NCBI GenBank assembly: GCA_947628305.1
Contig: CANQZG010000001.1
Location: 248,001 to 312,000, forward strand
Direction: 5' to 3'
Origin: an uncultured Muribaculaceae bacterium
GTDB lineage: Bacteria; Bacteroidota; Bacteroidia; Bacteroidales; Muribaculaceae
Length of the DNA stretch: 64,000 nucleotides
Below are positions 25,782-33,831 of the stretch, piece by piece. A program made the position numbers and the translations under genes. The notes below the pieces were generated by a model. That model did no database searches. It had not been told where the DNA came from and worked only from the letters and a program-made list of their open reading frames with translations. Positions within the stretch are counted from its first letter, which is position 1, and every line of letters starts with the position of its first letter.

Positions 25782-28604
25782 TCAGAACGGGCGACGTCCC
25801 GGGCCACTATGTCCGCCCGGAGGGGGACCGCCGGGGCCTCCACGATGGTATTCATCGCCACCACGGCGCGAGGGTTCATTCCCCTTGCCGAACGTGTTAA
25901 ACTTATAGGCGAATGTAACCATGAAATACCGCGTCAGTGAATTATACTCGGTATCGTCTATATAGTTGGCGGTCACATTGCGGCGTATATTGGATTTCTG
26001 CTGCAACAGGTCATACACCTTCAAAGCCACAGTAGCGACACGCCCGCGCAGGAACTGATAGGACACCTGGGCGTTCCACATCCACTGGCGGCTGTCATAT
26101 CCCGAAGAATAACCGCTCGTTGCCGAGTAATTGACATCGGTATTTAACGAGACTCCGAACGGTGCGTTATATGTGCCGTTGAAAGACCCACCGTATGTAT
26201 GTACGGTGCGATTGGCCGAAGCCTGTACTGTGTTGTGGGTGAGTTGCAGACGATAGAACGGGCGAAGTTCAAGTTCAACATTGTCAGGACGCCATGCGAT
26301 TGAGAAATTTTCACCGAGCATATAGGTGAGCGATGCGTTGCGAAGCGCATTGTTGAAACCGACAGTCCGGCTAAGCGAGTTGAACAGATGATTGTTGACA
26401 GTCCATGCCTTGTTGCGCAACGGCTGGGAGTACATGAACATCACACGGCCGTTCCACACACCGTTGACATTGGTATAGGTTGTCGTTTGGCCGCCTGTCT
26501 CCTGGTTGAATGTCGTCTTTGAGATGATGGAATTCTGTGTCAGCTGCAGGTCGGCCATAGCCATCATCGAGCGCTGGGCGGCAGAGTTGAAATCCTGGAA
26601 ACGCAACATCACGTGATGGCTGAACGAGGGGTCAAGGTCGGGGTTACCGATGACCACGCGCAGAGGGTCGGAATAATCGGCCACCGGCTGTAGCTGGGTC
26701 ATCGAGGGTTGTGAGGAACGCCCCATATAGAACATGTTCAACGAACGCGACTTGCCCATCTTGTAACGGTAACGCAGATAAGGCGCGAAGTTCCATACCC
26801 ATCGGGTGTCGATATTGCGGGCCGAATTAATCAGGTCAAAACTCTCCGACATCGAGGGAACGAGCGACAACCCCGCCTCAAGATTATAGGCCTTGGTAAC
26901 CTTCCTGATACCCAGTCTTATGTCCTGGTTAAAGAAATGGTTGCGGAAACGGTTGGACAGAGAATCGTTGAACTGCATGTTTGTGTAGTCAAAACCTCCA
27001 AGCGGGTCTGTCGGGTCAAGGAGCGGATAGTCGTAGGTCAACTTGTCGGCGTCATTCCATCGGTATGATGCACGATAGGCGGCAATCAACGACCATCCTT
27101 TGGCCGGGTCTCCAAGAGGCTCCGTCCACGAGACGCGCCCCATGGCCGAATGACTCCAGGTGTGATTGTCGGCATACTGGTCGTAGGTGTCAATCGAGTC
27201 GTTGAACAGATAGAAACGGTTCAGGGCGTAACTCCATTCCTTCTCACGCTGGTTGCTGTAATTGTAGCTCGCCATGAACGAGAAACTACGACCGGGCTTG
27301 CGGAAACGGTGGTTATAGATTAGACGCATGCCCAGGTTGACAGCATTGGCCTTGGATGACACATCGTTGAAACTACTGTTGACAAGAGTGCGGTCAATAT
27401 CGCCGGCACGCGTCATGGCCGAGTCAAGCGACTCGGAGCGATTGAAATTGACCGAAACATTGGGTCGGAACTCAAATGTGTTGAACGAGTCAGGCTTCCA
27501 TAGCACCCTGAAATCGGCACGGATGTTATGCCCCTTGTCATTAGCCTGTTTAGCCGAATTACTATAGGACGTAGAGTCGGTGAACAGATATTGACGGTCC
27601 TGTCGCTGGCGGGTATCACGGTCGGTGTTACTGTACATAACGTCACCCCCCACACGGAATTTCTCACCATTCCCCACATTAAAATTGAACCCGAGGGCAC
27701 GGGATGTCGTAAGACCGTTTGTACCTCCAAAACGACGGAAACGGCTTCCTCCGTCATTGAACCCAAGTTCGTTTATATTATTGAAATTACCAAGGAATGT
27801 AAACTGATTCTCATTGGCGAACCGATTGACCACAAAGCTGCCCTTGTAGCGGTCGTCAGTGCCATATCCGGCCTCGACATTGCCGAACCAACCGTTTTTC
27901 ATCCCTTTCTTGACAGTGAGATTGATGACAGTCTCATCCTCTCCGTCATCCACTCCTGTCATACGCGCCAGGTCACTCTTGCGGTCCACGACCTGAAGTT
28001 TGTCGACCATATTGACAGGCAGGTTGCGCGATGCGACAGTGGGGTCATCACTGAAAAACTCCTTGCCGTCAACAAGAATCTTGGACACCTCCTTGCCGTT
28101 GGCAGTGATTTTACCTGACGATGCGTCCACCTCGACTCCAGGTAGACGTTTGAGCAAGTCCTCGACGACGGCGTTAGGCTGGGTCTTATAGGTCGAAGCG
28201 TTGAACTCGACCGTGTCCTCCATCACCTTTATAGGGGTACGCACGCCTACCACACTAACTTCTTCAAGCAGATTGGATTTCTCGGCGAGGACAATGGGCC
28301 GCATCCTGACATTGGACGAATCAACCTTGACTCTCCGATTCACGACACCATAACCCATGTAGGTGACCTCCACTATGTAATTGCCAGGTTTTATATTATT
28401 GAGACTGAACTTGCCGTCAAGGTCGGCGGCCGTCCCGGAGACAAACGAACTGTCCCGCTCACTAAGCAATCTCACTGACGCCTGCGGAAGAGTCTCGCCC
28501 TGTTTGTCCCGGATTGTGCCGGTTATATTGGCAGCGAATGTCAACAGTGCCGCGCTCCCGGCGACAAACAAGGTAGTCACACCCCTTAGAAAACTATTCT
28601 GCAT
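25782..28604 (-). CDS. TonB-receptor-like outer-membrane beta-barrel protein
   Basis: A 940-residue exported protein. A signal peptide is followed by a carboxypeptidase-D regulatory-like domain (NITGTIRDKQGETLPQASV, about residues 26-110), a plug-like region (VVEDLLKRLPGVEVD, ILVDGKEFFSDDP) and a large barrel of the outer-membrane beta-barrel family. This family imports or processes peptides or metal complexes in Bacteroidetes, often in FepA/CirA-like fashion. The C-terminus is odd: after the last aromatic strand there is a tail of about 35 residues rich in Gly, Pro and Arg (RRGGDEYHRGGPGG...GRRPF) with no barrel character. No SusD partner is next to it. Confidence 0.87.
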   Translation of the reverse strand: MQNSFLRGVTTLFVAGSAALLTFAANITGTIRDKQGETLPQASVRLLSERDSSFVSGTAADLDGKFSLNNIKPGNYIVEVTYMGYGVVNRRVKVDSSNVRMRPIVLAEKSNLLEEVSVVGVRTPIKVMEDTVEFNASTYKTQPNAVVEDLLKRLPGVEVDASSGKITANGKEVSKILVDGKEFFSDDPTVASRNLPVNMVDKLQVVDRKSDLARMTGVDDGEDETVINLTVKKGMKNGWFGNVEAGYGTDDRYKGSFVVNRFANENQFTFLGNFNNINELGFNDGGSRFRRFGGTNGLTTSRALGFNFNVGNGEKFRVGGDVMYSNTDRDTRQRQDRQYLFTDSTSYSNSAKQANDKGHNIRADFRVLWKPDSFNTFEFRPNVSVNFNRSESLDSAMTRAGDIDRTLVNSSFNDVSSKANAVNLGMRLIYNHRFRKPGRSFSFMASYNYSNQREKEWSYALNRFYLFNDSIDTYDQYADNHTWSHSAMGRVSWTEPLGDPAKGWSLIAAYRASYRWNDADKLTYDYPLLDPTDPLGGFDYTNMQFNDSLSNRFRNHFFNQDIRLGIRKVTKAYNLEAGLSLVPSMSESFDLINSARNIDTRWVWNFAPYLRYRYKMGKSRSLNMFYMGRSSQPSMTQLQPVADYSDPLRVVIGNPDLDPSFSHHVMLRFQDFNSAAQRSMMAMADLQLTQNSIISKTTFNQETGGQTTTYTNVNGVWNGRVMFMYSQPLRNKAWTVNNHLFNSLSRTVGFNNALRNASLTYMLGENFSIAWRPDNVELELRPFYRLQLTHNTVQASANRTVHTYGGSFNGTYNAPFGVSLNTDVNYSATSGYSSGYDSRQWMWNAQVSYQFLRGRVATVALKVYDLLQQKSNIRRNVTANYIDDTEYNSLTRYFMVTFAYKFNTFGKGNEPSRRGGDEYHRGGPGGPPPGGHSGPGRRPF

Positions 28605-28681
28605 TGTTCTACTTTTTGACTTTTTTAGTTAAAACACAACAATAAGGACAAAAAAACTATACAAAGGTTTAAATTCCGCAT

Positions 28682-28742
28682 GAAAAAAACTGACTCGATT
28701 AGACCAAACCCAACATTTTTTCGATAAAGTCCAATCGAGTCA
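28682..28742 (-). terminator. Terminator of carAB
   Basis: TGACTCGATT (28691-28700) pairs with AATCGAGTCA (28733-28742) around a 32-nt loop; on the minus strand it is followed by GTTTTTTTC (28682-28690). Confidence 0.78.
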
Positions 28743-28763
28743 AGTATTGTTAAATTGTATTAA

Positions 28764-31700
28764 TCAATATTCATCCCACGACTTGATTTCGATGTCATCA
28801 AGCGAGCGTGTAGTGAACGCCTCAATAAACGCCGATGCCAGACGCGCATTAGTCAACAACGGGATGTTGAGGTCAATCGCGGCACGACGTATCTTGTAAC
28901 CGTTGGACAACTCGGTGGGCGAGAAATTTTTGGGGATATTGACGACAAGGTCTATCGCGCGGTCATGCAACAGCTGCAACGCCTGTGGCTGCATGTCATC
29001 CTGGCTCGGCCAATAAACATGAATCGCGGGAATACCGTTATCGTTGAGGAAACGATGTGTCCCACCGGTGGCATAGATTCGATACCCGTGGTTGTGGAGG
29101 GCATGGGCGGCATCGAGCATATCGGCTTTCTGACGCGGGGTGCCGGTTGACATCAACACACCCTTATCCTTTGACGGGAAACGCAACCCCACCGAAAGCA
29201 TGGATTTCAACAAAGCCTCCGATGTATCATCGCCTATACAACCCACCTCGCCGGTAGACGACATGTCGACACCGAGCACCGGGTCGGCACCCTGGAGACG
29301 CGAGAAACTGAACTGCGACGCCTTTATACCCACATAATCAAGGTCAAACGCATTCTTGGCCGGTTTCTCCACCGGGAGACCGAGCATAATGCGTGTCGCC
29401 ATGTCGATAAAGTTGATTTTCAACACCTTTGACACGAACGGGAAACTGCGTGACGCACGTAGGTTACATTCAATCACCTTTATGTCGTTGTTTTTGGCGA
29501 GGAACTGTATATTGAACGGGCCTGAAATCTTTAGCGCGGCGGCAATCTGTGACGAGACTTTCTTGATGCGACGCATAGTCTCGACATATAGTTTCTGTGG
29601 CGGGAACTGGATTGTTGCATCGCCCGAGTGCACACCGGCGAACTCTATATGTTCCGATATGGCATACGCCTTGATTTCTCCGTCCTGTGCCACGGCATCC
29701 ATCTCGATTTCCTTTGCATTCTGTATGAACTCTGTGACAACGACAGGATGCTGCTTGGACACGTTGGCGGCGAGTCGCAGGAAGCGTTGAAGCTCCTCGG
29801 GGTTGGAACAAACGTTCATGGCCGCACCCGAAAGCACATAACTCGGTCGCACAAGCACCGGGAATCCCACCTCGTCGATAAACTTGTTGATGTCATCGAA
29901 ACTTGTCAACTCTCGCCAACGCGGCTGGTCTATGCCGAGACGGTCGAGCATCGCCGAAAACTTATTGCGGTCCTCGGCATTGTCGATACTCTTGGCCGTG
30001 GTGCCGAATATAGTGACACCCTCGGCGTCAAGGCGCATCGCAAGGTTGTTGGGGATTTGCCCACCGACTGACAGGATTGTACCCCTCGGCTGCTCAAGGT
30101 CGATGATATCCATGACACGCTCAAATGTCAGTTCATCGAAATAGAGCCGGTCACACATGTCATAATCGGTCGAGACTGTCTCGGGATTATAGTTTATCAT
30201 CACCGAACGCCAGCCCTGTTTCTTGACGGTCATCAGCGCATTGACCGAGCACCAGTCAAACTCGACGGAGCTGCCGATGCGGTAGGCCCCCGAACCAAGC
30301 ACTATTATCGAACGGTTGTCATGCAGGTACTCGACATCGTTTTCATTTCCGTTGTATGTGAGGTACAGGTAGTTGGTCTGTGCGGGATATTCGGCCGCAA
30401 GTGTGTCAATCTGTTTAACCACAGGTACAATCCCATGGGATTTACGGAAAGTACGCACTCGCATATTGTCTCCGCCTGACGGGTCGAGACGTTCCTTCAA
30501 TGTCGCACGCGCCACCTGGAAATCGCTGAACCCCTGCTGCTTGGCCTGACGCATCAGTTCGACGGGAATTTCATCGATATTATTATATCCCTCAAGTTCA
30601 CGTTGCGTCACGATAATGTTCTGCAGCCGATAGAGGAACCATTTCTCTATTTTGGTCAACTGATGGATGCGGTCAACGGAATATCCGCGCTTCATCGCCT
30701 CTGAAATCACAAAAATACGTTTATCAGTAGGCTCGGCAAGAGCCTTGTCGATATCATCGATTTTCATGTCACGGTTTCCTACAAAACCGTGCATCCCCTG
30801 CCCTATCATGCGAAGGCTTTTCTGAATAACCTCCTCAAAAGTCCTGCCTATAGCCATCACCTCGCCCACCGATTTCATCGATGAACCGATTTCGCGACGC
30901 ACACCGTGGAACTTACCCAAATCCCAACGCGGTATTTTGCAAACGATATAATCGAGGGCCGGTTCAAAAAACGCCGATGTCGATTTTGTGACGGCGTTCT
31001 TCAGGTCAAACAAACCATATCCGAGACCGAGTTTAGCCGCGACAAAGGCCAACGGGTACCCGGTCGCCTTCGATGCCAGGGCCGATGAACGGCTGAGACG
31101 GGCGTTCACCTCAATCACACGGTAGTCCATCGACTCGGGGTCAAACGCATATTGCACGTTACACTCGCCCACGATGCCCACATGACGCACGATTTTAATG
31201 GCGAGTTTGCGCAGATAATGATAGTCTTCATTGGAAAGTGTCTGTGACGGCGCGACCACGATACTCTCGCCGGTGTGTATGCCGAGGGGGTCGAAGTTCT
31301 CCATGTTGCACACCGTGATACAGTTGTCGAAACGGTCTCGCACCACTTCATACTCGACCTCCTTCCATCCCTTGAGCGATTTTTCAATCAACACCTGGGG
31401 TGAAAAGGACAAGGCCTTTTCAGTGAGCGTGACCAATTCCTGTTCATTGTCACAGAAACCGCTTCCGAGACCGCCGAGTGCGTATGCGGCACGCACAATC
31501 ACAGGGTAACCGAGATGTCTCGCAGCCTCAAGGGCCGCGTCTATAGAATTGACAGCCTCGCTCTTGATTGTCTTGACATCAATTTCATCAAGACGTTTCA
31601 CAAACAGTTCACGGTCCTCGGTGTCCATGATTGCACGCACCGGCGTACCGAGAACCTTAACATTATATTTTTCAAGCACTCCTGACTCGTACAATTCAAC

Positions 31701-31994
31701 ACCGCAATTAAGGGCCGTCTGACCACCGAATGCAAGCAAGATTCCATCAGGACGCTCCTTGGCGATAACCTTCTCGACAAAATAAGGGGTGACCGGGAGG
31801 AAATAAATCTTATCAGCGAACCCGTCGGAGGTCTGCACCGTCGCAATATTGGGATTGATTAGAACCGTCGCGATTCCCTCCTCTTTCATCGCCTTGAGTG
31901 CCTGTGATCCTGAATAGTCAAACTCCCCGGCCTCGCCTATCTTCAATGCGCCGCTACCAAGCAGCAACACTTTCTTTATCTTATTGTCTTCCAT
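28764..31994 (-). CDS. carB: Carbamoyl-phosphate synthase large subunit
   Basis: A 1076-residue protein with two tandem ATP-grasp synthase halves (GSGALKIGEAGEFDYSGSQ at the start of the first, GSGAYRIGSSVEFDWCSVNA at the start of the second), an oligomerisation region between, and the C-terminal MGS-like allosteric domain (about 940-1070). It makes carbamoyl phosphate from bicarbonate, ammonia and 2 ATP for pyrimidines and arginine. Its start is one base after the carA stop, so expression is coupled. Length is normal for the family. Confidence 0.98.
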   Translation of the reverse strand: MEDNKIKKVLLLGSGALKIGEAGEFDYSGSQALKAMKEEGIATVLINPNIATVQTSDGFADKIYFLPVTPYFVEKVIAKERPDGILLAFGGQTALNCGVELYESGVLEKYNVKVLGTPVRAIMDTEDRELFVKRLDEIDVKTIKSEAVNSIDAALEAARHLGYPVIVRAAYALGGLGSGFCDNEQELVTLTEKALSFSPQVLIEKSLKGWKEVEYEVVRDRFDNCITVCNMENFDPLGIHTGESIVVAPSQTLSNEDYHYLRKLAIKIVRHVGIVGECNVQYAFDPESMDYRVIEVNARLSRSSALASKATGYPLAFVAAKLGLGYGLFDLKNAVTKSTSAFFEPALDYIVCKIPRWDLGKFHGVRREIGSSMKSVGEVMAIGRTFEEVIQKSLRMIGQGMHGFVGNRDMKIDDIDKALAEPTDKRIFVISEAMKRGYSVDRIHQLTKIEKWFLYRLQNIIVTQRELEGYNNIDEIPVELMRQAKQQGFSDFQVARATLKERLDPSGGDNMRVRTFRKSHGIVPVVKQIDTLAAEYPAQTNYLYLTYNGNENDVEYLHDNRSIIVLGSGAYRIGSSVEFDWCSVNALMTVKKQGWRSVMINYNPETVSTDYDMCDRLYFDELTFERVMDIIDLEQPRGTILSVGGQIPNNLAMRLDAEGVTIFGTTAKSIDNAEDRNKFSAMLDRLGIDQPRWRELTSFDDINKFIDEVGFPVLVRPSYVLSGAAMNVCSNPEELQRFLRLAANVSKQHPVVVTEFIQNAKEIEMDAVAQDGEIKAYAISEHIEFAGVHSGDATIQFPPQKLYVETMRRIKKVSSQIAAALKISGPFNIQFLAKNNDIKVIECNLRASRSFPFVSKVLKINFIDMATRIMLGLPVEKPAKNAFDLDYVGIKASQFSFSRLQGADPVLGVDMSSTGEVGCIGDDTSEALLKSMLSVGLRFPSKDKGVLMSTGTPRQKADMLDAAHALHNHGYRIYATGGTHRFLNDNGIPAIHVYWPSQDDMQPQALQLLHDRAIDLVVNIPKNFSPTELSNGYKIRRAAIDLNIPLLTNARLASAFIEAFTTRSLDDIEIKSWDEY

Positions 31995-31995
31995 T

Positions 31996-33066
31996 TCAGA
32001 GCATGTTTATAAATTCATCAAACAGGAACTCGGTGTCCTTCGGGCCGCTACTTGCCTCGGGATGGAACTGCGCCGAGAAGAAAGGCAACGTCTTGTGACG
32101 TATACCCTCGTTGGTGCCATCGTTCATGTTGGTGAACAACGGTTCCCAGTCAGCGGGAAGGGTGGAGTTATCAACAGCGAAACCATGATTCTGAGACGTT
32201 ACGAAACATTGTTCAGACCCCTCACGGCGAACAGGCTGGTTGTGACTGCGATGCCCGTATTTCAATTTGTAGGTGCTCGCTCCGGCTGCCTTGGCGAGAA
32301 GCTGGTTACCCATGCAGATACCGCATATAGGCTTACCAATCGCCATGGCCTTGCGTATATTCTCGACAGTCTTACCAGCCATATCGGGATTACCCGGCCC
32401 ATTGGAAATGAAAAGTCCGTCGTAAGGTATCGATGTAAAGTCATAGTCCCATGGCACACGTATCACCTTGACACCGCGACCGGTAAGGCATCGGATGATG
32501 TTGTGTTTAGTGCCACAGTCCACAAGCACCACAGTTTTCTCGCCCTCACCATGCTCCTCTACTTCACGGCAGCTTACCTCTGCAATAAGGTTCTCCCGGT
32601 TAGGGTCGTAAAAACCAATTTCATCGTCATCCCCAAACACAATCTTACCAAGCATCGAGCCGTGTTCACGCAGATGCTTGGTAAGCGCACGAGTGTCTAT
32701 GTCATATATCCCAGGGACTTTCTCCTCCTTGAGCCATTCGCCGAGCGAACGGTCGGCCTGCCAGTGACTGTGGTCAAACGAATAATCCTGCGCCACTATT
32801 GCCCGGCAATGAATCGCATCGCTCTCGTAGTACTCGCTGACGTCGTCTTTCTCCCTGCGTGGCGGGACACCGTAATTACCAAGAATCGGATAAGTGGTCA
32901 CAAGTATCTGACCACGGTAGGAGGGGTCGGTCAGGCTTTCAGGATAACCCGTCATGGCGGTATTGAAGACGACCTCCCCTGCCGTCGGCATCTCATGGCC
33001 GAACGACTTCCCTTCAAATCGTGTGCCATCCTCGAGAATCAGGACGGCGCGCTTGTTTTTTCGCAT
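31996..33066 (-). CDS. carA: Carbamoyl-phosphate synthase small subunit
   Basis: A 356-residue glutaminase subunit. The CPSase_sm domain (1-140) is followed by a class I glutamine amidotransferase with C251 (GICMGNQLLA), H335 and E337 (FHPEAS). It supplies ammonia to CarB. The start is 14 bp from the end of a 600-bp repeat element, so its leader and promoter lie in or beyond that element. Confidence 0.98.
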   Translation of the reverse strand: MRKNKRAVLILEDGTRFEGKSFGHEMPTAGEVVFNTAMTGYPESLTDPSYRGQILVTTYPILGNYGVPPRREKDDVSEYYESDAIHCRAIVAQDYSFDHSHWQADRSLGEWLKEEKVPGIYDIDTRALTKHLREHGSMLGKIVFGDDDEIGFYDPNRENLIAEVSCREVEEHGEGEKTVVLVDCGTKHNIIRCLTGRGVKVIRVPWDYDFTSIPYDGLFISNGPGNPDMAGKTVENIRKAMAIGKPICGICMGNQLLAKAAGASTYKLKYGHRSHNQPVRREGSEQCFVTSQNHGFAVDNSTLPADWEPLFTNMNDGTNEGIRHKTLPFFSAQFHPEASSGPKDTEFLFDEFINML

Positions 33067-33080
33067 CGTGTGATAGAGTA

Positions 33081-33681
33081 AGAAGCTGTTTAAAAATATC
33101 TGTTAAATAGAGGCGGATGGTTTTTAGGTGATTTTGATTTAAGTCGCGGGAGCATAGCGAGCTATGAGACCAAGACGCGAATCAAAATCAACAAAAAGCA
33201 GCCGGACAATATTTAAAGAATATGTAGATAGCGGTTAAACATTAAATTAATTAAAAAGCTGAATGAATCAGGTTACCGATAGTCTCGCGTCTTTAAGTGT
33301 CTTTGCCCCTTTGGCGCGGTCACGTAGCTCGCTACGCTCCTTTGCCTGCATGGACAAAGCCATCTTAGAGAATGTTTGGATTTAACAGTCGAATTTTTAT
33401 AGGCAGATTTCGAGACAGTTCCGGGTCTCCGAGCGAGGAGTGTATCGAGATACATGACGAGCGAGAGAAACGGAAATGGCCGGAAGATGCCGTCAAGGAA
33501 CCCCCAATGCGGTCTCTTAGACGCTTTTGTCCCTTTGTCTCGGTCACGATGCCCGCATCGCTCCCTCGGCTGCATGGACAAAATCATCTCAAGACTCCGC
33601 ATAAAAATTTCTGACTGTTAAATTCAACCATTCTCTTAAATACGCTACCTCTATTTTAACATAGATTTTTAAACAGCTTCT
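33081..33681. repeat. Composite element with ~35-bp terminal inverted repeats
   Basis: The ends are AGAAGCTGTTTAAAAAT (33081-33097) and its perfect complement at 33665-33681; the similarity continues imperfectly for about 35 bp (TGTTAAATAGAGG). Inside are a hairpin with arms GATTTTGATT/AATCAAAATC (33131-33190), a partial relative of the MITE-like sequence (about 33300-33364) and the complete copy 33365-33638. No transposase frame exists. It lies 14 bp upstream of carA. Confidence 0.75.
33365..33638. repeat. 274-bp MITE-like element, copy 2 (inverted)
   Basis: Inverted relative to 16240-16513, same length, about 90% identical by eye. The ends are imperfect inverted repeats (TTAGAGAATG...GATTTAACAGTC and the mirrored form). 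It is nested between the terminal repeats of the 33081-33681 element, upstream of carAB. Confidence 0.85.
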
Positions 33682-33831
33682 AAAGTAGTTGCTGACTGGT
33701 GGTTCTTGACCAACTGGCCCGGTCGCATAAACGACCATGCAAAGTTACAAAAGTTTTGCGGATTGTCATAACGGACACCTCACAAATCTCCACATACAGT
33801 CTATGCACCACACGACATACAACGCCAGGGG

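Larger units (their letters stand above)
33067..33831. other. 765-bp intergenic region filled by nested repeats
   Basis: The gap between the patatin stop and the carA start is almost wholly occupied by the composite element 33081-33681, which contains the second 274-bp MITE-like copy. Bases 33682-33831 show no feature that I recognise. The carAB promoter must be in here. Confidence 0.6.

Noticed and set aside
33081-33681. Composite repeat as a pyrimidine riboswitch or attenuator of carAB
   Set aside because: Its parts recur elsewhere (copy at 16240-16513 before an unrelated operon), and there is no terminator/antiterminator layout that I can draw.
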